Shown: piece after piece, positions 34,594 through 43,453 of the stretch
Layout of the letters: each line of letters starts with the position of its first letter
How positions within the stretch are numbered: position 1 is the stretch's first letter
Assembly (NCBI RefSeq): GCF_014699075.1
Contig: NZ_JACXAB010000008.1
Span: forward strand, 62,001-126,000
Direction of reading: 5' to 3'
Origin: Microvirga sp.
Lineage (GTDB): Bacteria > Pseudomonadota > Alphaproteobacteria > Rhizobiales > Beijerinckiaceae
Length of the DNA: 64,000 nucleotides
The notes under the pieces: model-generated
Told to the model about the DNA's origin: nothing
What the model saw: only the letters and a program-made list of their open reading frames with translations
The model's database searches: none
Program-made: the position numbers and the translations under genes

Positions 34594-35763
34594 GTGCCGG
34601 CGAATACCCGCATCTATGGCGAGCACGACGAGAAGACCATTAGACAGCTCGACCGCTGCATGGAGGCGGGAAGCGCCTTCAAAGGCGTGCTCTGCGCCGA
34701 TGGGCATCTCGGCTATGCCCACCCCATCGGCGGGGTCGTGGCCTACGAGGAGCACATCTCCATCAGCGGCGTCGGCTTCGACATCGCCTGCGGCAACATG
34801 GCGGTCCGGCTCGACACCCGCTACGAGGACATCGCGGCCCAAGCTGGGCGGATCCTCTCGGATATCGGGCGCTCCATCAGCTTCGGCGTCGGGCAGAAGA
34901 ACGCCGTCAAGGTCGACCACGAGTTGTTCGACTCAACCTTATGGGACGAGGCCGGGGCCCGAGATCTCAAGACAATGGCCCGGCAGCAACTCGGCACGGT
35001 CGGCTCCGGCAATCACTACGTGGATCTGTTCGAGGATGAGGAGGGCTTCGTCTGGATCGGGGTGCATTTCGGCTCCCGCGGCCTCGGCCACAGGATCACC
35101 ACCAAGCATCTGGCCCTCGTCGGCGCCAACGACGGCATGGAGGTCGAGCCGGCCCTCGTCCACCAGGACAGCGAGGTCGGTCAAAGCTACCTTGCCGGGG
35201 TGAAGCTCGGCGGTCTCTATGCCTATGCCGGCCGCGAATGGGTAGTGGAGCGGGTGCGCTGGATCATCGGCGGGCAGATCACGGACTCAGTCCACAATCA
35301 CCACAACTTTGTCTGGCGGGAGAGCCATGGCGGCCGGGATTACTGGGTGGTGCGCAAGGGCGCGACGCCCGCCTTTCCGGGTCAGCGCGGCTTCGTCGGC
35401 GGCTCCATGGGCGACAATGCAGTGATCCTGCAGGGGGTCGACAGCCCCGAGAGCGCCGACAGCCTCTACTCGACGGTTCATGGAGCAGGCCGCCTCTTCG
35501 GCCGCATGGACGCGAAGGGCAAGAAGAACAAGGCGGGCCAATGGACCCGCCCTCCCCGCTTCACCCGCGATGAGATGGACGCGTGGCTGCGCGAGAAAGG
35601 CATTATCCTGCGCGGCGGAGATGTGGACGAGAGCCCGATGGTCTATCGCCGCCTCGAGGACGTGCTCGCCTACCACAAGGGCACGGTCGAGGTGGAGCAC
35701 ACCTTACGTCCGTTCGCCGTCGCCATGGCAGGCCCGGCCGAGTTCGATCCTTACAAGGATTGA
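34594..35763 (+). CDS. rtcB: RtcB-family RNA ligase
   Basis: This 389-residue enzyme of the RtcB family joins 2',3'-cyclic phosphate (or 3'-phosphate) and 5'-OH RNA ends using GTP and Mn2+. Key motifs are intact: metal-binding DIACGNMA with C66, GSGNH (137-141), the KGATPAF loop (255-261), and the nucleophile H296 in STVHGAGR that forms the GMP adduct. The start is GTG at 34594 with GGAGAG upstream; the open frame extends far upstream but with no site. RtcA and archease genes are not adjacent. The function in RNA repair or tRNA ligation is inferred from the family. Confidence 0.93.
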   Translation: MPANTRIYGEHDEKTIRQLDRCMEAGSAFKGVLCADGHLGYAHPIGGVVAYEEHISISGVGFDIACGNMAVRLDTRYEDIAAQAGRILSDIGRSISFGVGQKNAVKVDHELFDSTLWDEAGARDLKTMARQQLGTVGSGNHYVDLFEDEEGFVWIGVHFGSRGLGHRITTKHLALVGANDGMEVEPALVHQDSEVGQSYLAGVKLGGLYAYAGREWVVERVRWIIGGQITDSVHNHHNFVWRESHGGRDYWVVRKGATPAFPGQRGFVGGSMGDNAVILQGVDSPESADSLYSTVHGAGRLFGRMDAKGKKNKAGQWTRPPRFTRDEMDAWLREKGIILRGGDVDESPMVYRRLEDVLAYHKGTVEVEHTLRPFAVAMAGPAEFDPYKD

Positions 35764-35783
35764 ACTCGGCCAGGGCCGCAGCT

Positions 35784-36215
35784 TTATCGGAACCAGCCGA
35801 AATAGAGCGACCAGAGGCTCGGCGACCGGACCCCGCGCACCCGGCGGGCCGTCTCATCGGCCCGCATCAACTCACCGCCGTGGCATGAGCACAGGACGAT
35901 GTGAGCGTCATGTTCGGAGATCTGGAAGAAATCGACGGCATCCCCGAAGGTGTCGCTGCGCAGCCCGGCCTGCCGGAGCACGGGATCGGAATAGGCCACC
36001 GTGAGGGCGGATCCGTCGGCCCGCATGGCGAGGCGTTGGGCCTTGGGCTTCCATTCGATCTCATCGAGGGTCTTGAGTTCCCGGTCGGGCTCCTGCTCCA
36101 GGAGATCGATCCAACGATCCAGCCGTTCCCGTTTCGACAGGACCGGGACCTTGACGTCTTCAGGGGTCTTCAGGTCGGCAATGCTAGTGAGTTCGGAAAG
36201 AGGCCTGTGTTCCAT
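35784..36215 (-). CDS. Conserved hypothetical protein
   Basis: This 143-residue soluble protein begins MEHRPLSELTSIADLKTPED, with a Lys/Glu-rich helix in the middle (SKRERLDRWIDLLEQEPDRE). The later part contains DAHIVLCSCHGGELMRADE with a CxC. The ATG at 36215 follows a very strong ribosome site (GGAGGGGAGC). I do not recognise the family; the CSCH pattern could bind metal but is not proof. It is convergent with rtcB, 20 bases apart. Confidence 0.65.
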   Translation of the reverse strand: MEHRPLSELTSIADLKTPEDVKVPVLSKRERLDRWIDLLEQEPDRELKTLDEIEWKPKAQRLAMRADGSALTVAYSDPVLRQAGLRSDTFGDAVDFFQISEHDAHIVLCSCHGGELMRADETARRVRGVRSPSLWSLYFGWFR

Positions 36216-36407
36216 GCTCCCCTCCTTGGCGGAAGAGCGGTTTCGAGCCACCCAGCTACAAGCTCAACCTTGAAGCCTTGGGAAAGTTCGAGGAACAGGC
36301 GGTGAACCGCCGCTGCTATTTTGGGCAGGGGCACCCGGCACTGCCGCCTGTCTCAGGCCGCAGGCGCAGCAAAGGCCCGACGCCAGAGCGGCATCGGGCA
36401 GATAGGG

Positions 36408-37127
36408 TCAGACGGTCGCCGGGTGATCGTGATCGGTGGTCCTGGGCGTACCCATGAGCTCCGCCAGGCGATTGCGGGCGCGATTCACGCGGCTCTTGAT
36501 TGTCCCGACCTTCACGCCAAGCGCCTCGGCGGCATCCTCATAGGACATGCCTTCGGCGCCGATCAGGATAATCGCCTCGCGCTGCTCCTGGGGCAGCTTG
36601 TCGAGCGCAGACGAGAGGTCCTGGAGCGCGAGCTTGTCCTCCTGGTCGGGGATCGCGATCATGCTGGCCGCATGGGTCCCGTCCCCGTCCTCAACCTCGC
36701 GGCTGGTCTTGCGGTGGGTCGAGTAGAAGCCGTTGCGCAGGATCGTGAAGAGCCAGGCCTGGAGGTTGGTGCCGGTCTCGAAGGTATCCTGCTTGGTCAG
36801 CGCCTTGAGCACCGTATCCTGGACCAGATCCTCCGCCTGATCGACCTTTCCGGTCAGTGACAGGGCGAAGGCACGCAGGTTCGGCAGCGCGTCCATGACA
36901 CCGTTGACGAAGTCCTGATCGACAGGCTCCGTATGCGCACGGATGACCTGGGCGACGCGATCGACGAGCCGCGCGAGATCGCGCGGCAGCTTGTCTTCAG
37001 CGGGATCGCCATACAGCGCCCGCAATTGCTTTCCGAGATGCAGCCGGACGTTAGCGCTCAGCGCAGCCGCCGGAGACGGCGCATCAGAATGGATCAAGTG
37101 AGACTGGTTTTTCGATTTCTCGGGCAT
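36408..37127 (-). CDS. ecfG: EcfG-type (ECF15) sigma factor with NepR-like N-terminal extension
   Basis: This 239-residue protein has a sigma region 2 (about 72-140: LPNLRAFALSLTGKVDQAED, LVQDTVLKAL, NLQAWLFTILRNGFYS) and region 4 (about 170-225: LPQEQREAIILIGAEGMSYE, KVGTIKSRVNRARNRL) that match EcfG, the general-stress sigma factor of alphaproteobacteria. Unusually, about 70 residues precede region 2. Within them residues 31-56 (LGKQLRALYGDP, then KLPRDLARLVDRV) resemble the conserved core of the anti-sigma factor NepR. The frame is continuous, so sequence indicates a fusion. No phyR or separate nepR is in the window. No clear ribosome site precedes the ATG. It is divergent from xylB. Confidence 0.85.
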   Translation of the reverse strand: MPEKSKNQSHLIHSDAPSPAAALSANVRLHLGKQLRALYGDPAEDKLPRDLARLVDRVAQVIRAHTEPVDQDFVNGVMDALPNLRAFALSLTGKVDQAEDLVQDTVLKALTKQDTFETGTNLQAWLFTILRNGFYSTHRKTSREVEDGDGTHAASMIAIPDQEDKLALQDLSSALDKLPQEQREAIILIGAEGMSYEDAAEALGVKVGTIKSRVNRARNRLAELMGTPRTTDHDHPATV

Positions 37128-37306
37128 GCGGCACTATTTGGGGCATGCCGTGGCCATTTAAATATCCTGGCGACAATTCGACCATGAGATTTTTTCATAG
37201 TCGAGCATCTGGATTTCGTCGCATAGGTGCCCAATGGCGGCGACTGAGCTATAGGCTGGTCACGACGGCCAAGCCATGAGCCGGCAGCCATGAAGGGAAA
37301 CGCAGC

Positions 37307-38776
37307 ATGCCTCATTACCTCGGCATCGATGTCGGCACATCGGCGGTGAAGGCGATTCTCGTCGATGAGCGGCAGACGACGATTGCAGAGGCGGATGTTT
37401 CTCTGCCGATCTCCCGGCCGCGAGACCTCTGGTCGGAACAGGAGCCCGAAGACTGGTGGCAGGCCGTGCAGGCGAGCCTCGATCAACTTCGTTCAAAGGA
37501 TGCGGCAGCCCTCGCAGATGTGCGCGGCATCGGCCTGTCGGGGCAGATGCATGGCGCGGTGCTGCTCGATGCGGCAAACCGGCCGCTGCGCCCGGCCATT
37601 CTCTGGAACGACGGACGGTCGTACCGCGAAGCACAGGAGCTTGGCGCGGAATATCCGGAGCTCTCGCCCGCCATGGGCGTCATCCCGATGCCCGGCTTTA
37701 CGGCACCGAAGCTCGTCTGGCTTGCACGGCATGAGCCCGAGACGTTCCGCGCCGTCCGCAAGGTGCTTCTGCCCAAGGACTACATCCGCTTCCAGCTCAC
37801 CGGCGCCATCGTCACGGACATGTCGGACGCAGCGGGCACCTGGTGGCTGGATGAAGCCGAGCGGGATTGGTCGGACGAGGCGCTCGCGGCCACGGGCCTG
37901 ACCCGCGATCACATGGCAAACCTCGTGGAAGGTTCGCAGTCCTCCGGCACCGTCGACCCTGAGGTCGCCCGGCGATGGGGGATGCGGCGCGATGTCGTCG
38001 TCGCCGGCGGTGCCGGCGATGCGGCGGCCGGAGCCGTCGGCATGGGTGCGATCGCGGATGGCTCGGCCTTCATCTCCCTGGGGACCTCCGGCCAGCTTTT
38101 GGTGACGACGGAAACCTTCAGTCCGGCCCCCGAGGCCCTGGTGCATTCCTTCTGCCATGCGGTACCCGGCCGCTGGTTTCAGATGGCCGCCATGCTGAAC
38201 GGCGCAAGCTGCCTTGCCTGGGCGGCCAATCTTCTGAAGCGGGATATCGGCGAAATCTTGAGAGAGACGGAAGCCGCCTATCGCAAACCGTCCGATGTTC
38301 TCTTCCTGCCCTACCTCGCGGGCGAGCGGACCCCGCACAACGACCCTCATGCACGTGGCGTGTTCTTCGGTCTGTCTCCCGACACGCGGCAGACGGACAT
38401 GGCACAAGCCGTTCTCGAAGGTGTCGCGTACAGTTTTGCCGACGCGAAGCTAGCACTCGAGCAGGCCGGCACACCTCTGACACAGGCGGGCATCATCGGA
38501 GGAGGCTCGAGGAGCCAATTTTGGACGAAGATTTTCGCCAGCGTGCTGAACATTCCCATTATGCGCTATCAAGGCAGCGACAAGGGACCGGCCTTCGGCG
38601 CAGCGCGTCTGGCGCGGATTGCCGTGACAGGGGAAGCTCCGGAAGATGTTTGCACTGCCCCGGGCATTCTTGAGACTGTCGAGCCCGACCCGCAGCTGGC
38701 AGAGCTCTACCGTCCCCGCATCGAATCATTCCGCAGCCTCTATCGTGCATTGAAGCCTGAATTCACACGCTCCTGA
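37307..38776 (+). CDS. xylB: Xylulokinase
   Basis: This 489-residue FGGY kinase phosphorylates D-xylulose to xylulose-5-phosphate. The N-terminal ATP fold starts YLGIDVGTSAVKAIL. SGQMHG (78-83) is the xylulokinase signature for sugar binding. The catalytic Asp is D238 in GGAGDAAAGAVG, and the C-terminal domain has GGGSRSQFW. AGGGA precedes the ATG. It opens the sugar island and is divergent from the sigma gene. No xylose isomerase is nearby. A gap of 264 bases separates it from the ABC importer genes. Confidence 0.94.
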   Translation: MPHYLGIDVGTSAVKAILVDERQTTIAEADVSLPISRPRDLWSEQEPEDWWQAVQASLDQLRSKDAAALADVRGIGLSGQMHGAVLLDAANRPLRPAILWNDGRSYREAQELGAEYPELSPAMGVIPMPGFTAPKLVWLARHEPETFRAVRKVLLPKDYIRFQLTGAIVTDMSDAAGTWWLDEAERDWSDEALAATGLTRDHMANLVEGSQSSGTVDPEVARRWGMRRDVVVAGGAGDAAAGAVGMGAIADGSAFISLGTSGQLLVTTETFSPAPEALVHSFCHAVPGRWFQMAAMLNGASCLAWAANLLKRDIGEILRETEAAYRKPSDVLFLPYLAGERTPHNDPHARGVFFGLSPDTRQTDMAQAVLEGVAYSFADAKLALEQAGTPLTQAGIIGGGSRSQFWTKIFASVLNIPIMRYQGSDKGPAFGAARLARIAVTGEAPEDVCTAPGILETVEPDPQLAELYRPRIESFRSLYRALKPEFTRS

Positions 38777-38836
38777 AATAGATTTCGCAAGAGTGTTACG
38801 CGATTTACGAAAGCACCTGCGTACTCAAAAAGAGTC

Positions 38837-38870
38837 TTTCCTGAACATCTCAGATCGGCTTCTCAGGAAA
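38837..38870. promoter_or_regulatory. Inverted repeat in the xylB-ABC importer gap
   Basis: TTTCCTGA (38837-38844) and TCAGGAAA (38863-38870) with an 18-base spacer, in the AT-rich region upstream of the importer operon. It could be an operator for an unlinked LacI- or GntR-type regulator, or a weak terminator for xylB. Confidence 0.3.
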
Positions 38871-39040
38871 AGTTGTGGACTCAGGTTGGAGCGAGAAAAC
38901 GAGGGATTGAAAACCAATTGGCATGAAGCATTTACGCCAGTCATAACATCTGCTCAGCCAGCCGCTTGATCGATATGGTAGATTGGCTGAGTTCGAGCAG
39001 ACAAGTGCCGCTTCGATGAAGCACCTTTAGGGGAGCGCCC

Positions 39041-40570
39041 ATGGTAGGATCCACCCCGATCCTTGAGATGAAGGACATCTCCAAGACCTTTCCTGGGGTC
39101 AAAGCGCTCACGAACGTCAAGCTCACCGTCTATCCCGGCGAGATTCATGCGCTGATGGGGGAGAACGGCGCCGGCAAATCCACGCTGATGAAGATCCTGT
39201 CTGGGGCCTACCAGGCAGATCCCGGCGGAGAGATCCTCATCAGCGGCCAGCACGTCACCATTAACGGACCTCTCGCGGCTCGGCAGCACGGCATCTCCAT
39301 CATCTACCAGGAGCTTTCTCTCGCTCCCAACCTGACGGTGGCGGAGAACATGCTGCTCGGGCGCGAGCACACATCCGGCCCGATGGTCGATCGGCGCTCC
39401 ATGGAAAAGGCATGCCAGGACGTTCTCGGACGGCTCGGGGTGCACTTCAGGGCAACGACGAAGGTCAGCGAACTCTCGATGGCCGAGCGGCAGCTCGTGG
39501 AGATCGCTCGCGCGCTGATTGCGAATTCGCGCATCCTAGTCATGGACGAGCCCACGACATCCCTCTCCTCCCGTGAGACGGAAACGCTGTTTGCCCTCGT
39601 GCGCCAGCTGCGCGCGGAGGGGCTTGCCATTATTTATATCAGCCACCGGATGGCGGAAATCTATGAGCTCGCCGACCGTGTGTCGGTGCTTCGGGACGGA
39701 TCCTATGTCGGCACCCTCGTGGCTGAGGAGATCTCCGCCGAGCGGCTGGTTCAGATGATGGTCGGCCGCGATCTGTCCTCCTTCTACAAGAAGGAGCATG
39801 ATGCCCACCAGAGTCGCGGACCGATCCTGTTCGAGGTGAGGAACGTGAGCGACGGCGTGAGAGTGCGCGACTGCTCGTTCCAGCTGCACGAGGGTGAGGT
39901 CCTGGGCATTGCCGGTCTCGTTGGCGCAGGACGCACGGAACTGGCGCGCCTCATCTATGGGGCCGACCCGCGGGCCCACGGCGAGATCCTGCTGCAAGGC
40001 AAACGGCTCTCGATCAACGCTCCGGAAGATGCCATCGGTTCAGGCGTCGTCTATCTGACGGAAGACCGCAAGCATCTCGGTCTGTTTCTCGACCTCACGG
40101 TGCGCGTGAACGTGAACGTCAACGTGCTCGGGCGCGATGCCCGCATGGGCGGGGTGCTCAACCTGAAAGCAGCCAGGGACCGGGCCGCCGCTGCCATCCG
40201 GTCGCTCGCGATCCGGGTCGCGGGCGATGTAGTTCCGGTCGGCAGCCTCTCGGGCGGCAACCAGCAGAAGGTTCTTCTCTCGCGCCTATTGGAGACGAAG
40301 CCGAAGGTGCTCATCCTCGACGAGCCGACCCGCGGCGTTGATATCGGAGCAAAGTCCGAGATCTATCGCCTCATCGACAATCTCGCGCGAAACGGCGTGG
40401 GCGTCATCGTGATCTCCAGCGAGCTGCCGGAAATCGTCGGCATCTGCGATCGCGTGCTGGTGATGCGCGAGGGCCGGATCGAGGGTGAGGTCGGCGGCGC
40501 GGGCCACCCACCGGTGACACAGGAAAACATCATCAGCATTGCGACAGGCGTAAGGGAAGCGGCCGAATGA
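39041..40570 (+). CDS. Sugar ABC transporter ATP-binding protein (RbsA/AraG/XylG type)
   Basis: This 509-residue protein has two tandem ATPase domains, as in CUT2 monosaccharide importers. The first has Walker [10 protein letters not shown] (about 47-55), signature [17 protein letters not shown] and Walker [11 protein letters not shown]. The second has the divergent loop GLVGAGRTE and signature LSGGNQQKV, then [19 protein letters not shown] precedes the ATG. The permease gene overlaps its stop as ATGA. The substrate is not given by the ATPase; context suggests a pentose or mannose-like hexose. Confidence 0.93.
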   Translation: MVGSTPILEMKDISKTFPGVKALTNVKLTVYPGEIHALMGENGAGKSTLMKILSGAYQADPGGEILISGQHVTINGPLAARQHGISIIYQELSLAPNLTVAENMLLGREHTSGPMVDRRSMEKACQDVLGRLGVHFRATTKVSELSMAERQLVEIARALIANSRILVMDEPTTSLSSRETETLFALVRQLRAEGLAIIYISHRMAEIYELADRVSVLRDGSYVGTLVAEEISAERLVQMMVGRDLSSFYKKEHDAHQSRGPILFEVRNVSDGVRVRDCSFQLHEGEVLGIAGLVGAGRTELARLIYGADPRAHGEILLQGKRLSINAPEDAIGSGVVYLTEDRKHLGLFLDLTVRVNVNVNVLGRDARMGGVLNLKAARDRAAAAIRSLAIRVAGDVVPVGSLSGGNQQKVLLSRLLETKPKVLILDEPTRGVDIGAKSEIYRLIDNLARNGVGVIVISSELPEIVGICDRVLVMREGRIEGEVGGAGHPPVTQENIISIATGVREAAE

Positions 40571-41598
40571 CATCCCCGAATGACACCAGCGCATCTATCC
40601 AAGCGACCGGAGCCGCAGGCGTCGATGCGGCATCTCAAAGCAAGCAGCGCCGCCTCGCGTGGCGCTCGACCTTGCAGGCCATCGGCATGCTGCCGGTGCT
40701 CATCATTCTCGGCGTCGTGTTCGAGCTGATGTCCGGCCGTTTCATGAGCTTCCAGAACCTGTCGATCGTGATGCAGCAGGCCTCGATCAACACGGTGCTC
40801 GCCGCAGGGATGACTTTCGTCATCCTCACGGGTGGCATCGACCTTTCGGTCGGCTCGATCCTGGCAGCGGCCGCCATGGTGGCAATCCTGGGATCTCTCA
40901 TTCCCGAATGGGGTATGCTCGGCATTCCGGCAGCTCTTCTGGCAGGGCTCGGGTTTGGGCTCCTGAATGGCGCACTGGTCGCTTTTGCGAAGCTGCCGCC
41001 CTTCATCGTCACGCTCGGATCACTCACTGCCGTGCGCGGCGTTGCACGTCTGCTCGGCGGGGATACGACCCAATTCAACCCGCAGCTCCCATTCGCCTTC
41101 ATCGGAAACGGCACCCTGTTCGGCCTGCCGTGGCTGGTGTGGATCGCCTTCGCGGTGGTGATCATCTCGTGGTTCATCCTCAGGCGAACCGTCCTGGGCG
41201 TTCACATCTATGCGGTCGGCGGCAATCCGGATGCGGCGCGCCTCAGCGGCATCAAGGTCTGGGCGGTCCTGCTCTTCGTCTATGCCTTCTCCGGCCTCGC
41301 AGCCGGCCTCGGCGGGGTCATGTCGGCGGCTCGCCTGTTCGCAGCGAACGGTCTGCAGCTCGGTCAGTCCTATGAACTGGACGCGATCGCTGCCGTCATT
41401 CTGGGCGGCACCAGCTTCGTGGGCGGCATCGGCTCAATCTGGGGCACGCTGATCGGAGCGCTCATCATCGCCATCCTGACGAACGGGCTCATTCTCGTGG
41501 GCGTGTCCGACATCTGGCAGTTCATCATCAAGGGGCTCGTGATCATCGGGGCAGTGGCGCTTGACCGCTACCGTCTCAAGGGATCGGCGCGTACCTGA
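40567..41598 (+). CDS. Sugar ABC transporter permease (RbsC/AraH type)
   Basis: This 343-residue inner-membrane permease of the CUT2 class has eight to ten spans. Family motifs are [19 protein letters not shown] and, near the end, [20 protein letters not shown]. The N-terminus is polar (about 35 residues). Its ATG overlaps the ATPase stop by four bases, so translation is coupled. It forms the homodimeric channel for the sugar delivered by the binding protein encoded next. Confidence 0.93.
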   Translation: MTSPNDTSASIQATGAAGVDAASQSKQRRLAWRSTLQAIGMLPVLIILGVVFELMSGRFMSFQNLSIVMQQASINTVLAAGMTFVILTGGIDLSVGSILAAAAMVAILGSLIPEWGMLGIPAALLAGLGFGLLNGALVAFAKLPPFIVTLGSLTAVRGVARLLGGDTTQFNPQLPFAFIGNGTLFGLPWLVWIAFAVVIISWFILRRTVLGVHIYAVGGNPDAARLSGIKVWAVLLFVYAFSGLAAGLGGVMSAARLFAANGLQLGQSYELDAIAAVILGGTSFVGGIGSIWGTLIGALIIAILTNGLILVGVSDIWQFIIKGLVIIGAVALDRYRLKGSART

Positions 41599-41697
41599 CA
41601 CGAGATACCAGCGCTCTGAACGGCGCTCGTATAAGCGATTTCCCGGAAGATTGCACAAGCTCCGGGCATCGCGAAACATATGCACCTGGAGGAATCT

Positions 41698-42633
41698 ATG
41701 ACACTTTCCCGTCTCACACTCAGCGTTGCGGTTGCTGCCCTTCTGGCAGCTCCGGCCTATGCCAAGGACGTGAAGAACGTCGGCATCTCGGTCGGCCTGC
41801 TCGGCAACCCGTTCTTCGTGGCAACCATCAAGGGTATCGAGGCCAAGGCGAAGGAGGTCACGCCGGCCGCGAAGATCACCTCCGTGTCTGCGGATTACGA
41901 TCTGAACAAGCAGTTCACCCAGATGGACAACTTCTCGGCGGCCGGCACTGACATCGTCATGATCAACGCGGTCGACCCGAAGGCCATCGAGCCATCGATC
42001 AAGCGCGCGCAAGCCGCCGGCATGGTCGTTGCCGCCTTCGACGTGGCCGCGGCCGGCGCCGACGTGACGGTGATGACCGACAACGTGAAGGCCGGCGAAC
42101 TCGCTTGCCAGTACATCGCCGACCGCCTCAAGGGCAAAGGCGACGTGTTGATCATCAATGGTCCGCAGGTCTCGTCCATCGTGGATCGCGTCACCGGCTG
42201 CAAGGGCGTGTTCTCGAAACACCCGGACATCAAGATCCTGTCGGACAATCAGGATGCCAAGGGGTCCCGTGAGGGCGGTTTCGCCGTCGGCCAGAGCCTG
42301 CTGACCCGATTCCCCAAGATCGACGCCGTCTTCGCGATCAACGACCCGACCGCCATCGGCATCAATCTCGCCGCCAAGCAGCTCAACCGCAACGAGTTCA
42401 TTATCACGGCGGTTGATGGCGCTCCGGATATTGAGACCGAGCTGAAATCGGGCAATTCCCTGATCAAGGCCTCGGCTTCGCAGGACCCGTACATCATGGC
42501 GGCTCAATCCTATGAGCTTGCCGTCGGCATCGTGAACGGCAAGAAACCCGAGAAGAACGTGATCCTTCTCGAGCCCAAGCTGATCACCGCCGACAACATC
42601 AAGGACTACAAGGGCTGGCAGGCCGTCCGCTAA
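41698..42633 (+). CDS. Sugar ABC transporter periplasmic binding protein (RbsB type)
   Basis: This 311-residue periplasmic binding protein has a signal peptide (MTLSRLTLSVAVAALLAAPA, cleavage after AYA). The mature domain is of the type 1 (ribose) class: GISVGLLGNPFFVATIKG at the start, DYDLNKQFTQMDNF in the first lobe, and AINDPTAIG and AVDGAPD in the second. There is no lipobox. The ATG at 41698 is preceded by GGAGGAAT. A hairpin with a T run follows the stop. Confidence 0.93.
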   Translation: MTLSRLTLSVAVAALLAAPAYAKDVKNVGISVGLLGNPFFVATIKGIEAKAKEVTPAAKITSVSADYDLNKQFTQMDNFSAAGTDIVMINAVDPKAIEPSIKRAQAAGMVVAAFDVAAAGADVTVMTDNVKAGELACQYIADRLKGKGDVLIINGPQVSSIVDRVTGCKGVFSKHPDIKILSDNQDAKGSREGGFAVGQSLLTRFPKIDAVFAINDPTAIGINLAAKQLNRNEFIITAVDGAPDIETELKSGNSLIKASASQDPYIMAAQSYELAVGIVNGKKPEKNVILLEPKLITADNIKDYKGWQAVR

Positions 42634-42651
42634 TCCTTGCTCCGACCTGCG

Positions 42652-42684
42652 GCGGCCATAGCGCGAGCTGTGGCCGCTGTTTTC
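42652..42684 (+). terminator. Hairpin terminator/attenuator after the binding-protein gene
   Basis: GCGGCCA (42652-42658) and TGGCCGC (42671-42677), followed by TGTTTTCC. It is placed between the binding protein and araD, so it probably sets a high ratio of binding protein to downstream enzymes. Confidence 0.65.
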
Positions 42685-42712
42685 CATTCATGGGACATCA
42701 GGAGGCGCCCCG

Positions 42713-43408
42713 ATGTTGAAGCAGCTGCGCGAACAGGTTCTGGAGGCCAATCTGGAAGTGGTGCGCCGCGGCCTCGTGCTTTACACCTTCGGCAACGTGA
42801 GCGGTATCAGCCGGGCGGATAACCTTGTGGCCATCAAGCCGAGCGGCGTTCCTTATGAACGCATGAAGGCGGACGACATCGTGATCACGGATCTGGATGG
42901 CAAGATCATCTGGGGCGGTCTGCGTCCTTCCTCGGATCTGGACACGCATCTTCACCTCTACAGGTCGTTTCCAGAGATCGGCGGCGTGGTGCACACCCAT
43001 TCCGAGCACGCTACCGCCTGGGCGCAAGCCTGTCGCGCGATCCCGCCCCTGGGCACAACCCACGCCGATTATTTCTACGGCCCGGTTCCGATCACCCGGG
43101 AGCTGACGGCGGACGAGATCAAGAATGACTATGTGCGTGCAACTGGCATCGCCATTACAGAAGCTTTCGGCAACCGTGACCCCATGGAAGCTCCTGCCGC
43201 TCTGGTCGCCGGCCATGGCCCCTTTGCCTGGGGCAGGACGCCGGACGATGCCGTGCACAATGCCGTCGTGCTGGAGGCCGTAGCCCGCATGGCCATGTAC
43301 ACGTTCTCGCTGCGGCCTGATGCGCAAGGTGTGTCGCAGGCTCTTCTGGACCGGCACTATTTCCGCAAGCATGGTACAAGCGCGACCTATGGCCAGACGG
43401 AAAAGTAG
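42713..43408 (+). CDS. araD: L-ribulose-5-phosphate 4-epimerase (class II aldolase family)
   Basis: This 231-residue zinc enzyme interconverts L-ribulose-5-phosphate and D-xylulose-5-phosphate. The phosphate loop reads GNVSGISR, then KPSGVPYE. The zinc ligands are H94 and H96 in HTHSEHATAW, and H168 in GHGPFAWG. The length and the tail LLDRHYFRKHGTSATYGQ fit AraD/UlaF/SgbE. AGGAGG precedes the ATG. The ribulokinase gene follows 45 bases on. The epimerase product joins the xylulokinase product in the pentose phosphate pathway. Confidence 0.93.
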   Translation: MLKQLREQVLEANLEVVRRGLVLYTFGNVSGISRADNLVAIKPSGVPYERMKADDIVITDLDGKIIWGGLRPSSDLDTHLHLYRSFPEIGGVVHTHSEHATAWAQACRAIPPLGTTHADYFYGPVPITRELTADEIKNDYVRATGIAITEAFGNRDPMEAPAALVAGHGPFAWGRTPDDAVHNAVVLEAVARMAMYTFSLRPDAQGVSQALLDRHYFRKHGTSATYGQTEK

Positions 43409-43453
43409 GATCCAGCCTCTTCATTTGCAGATAGCCTTGTTCGGGAGAGATCC

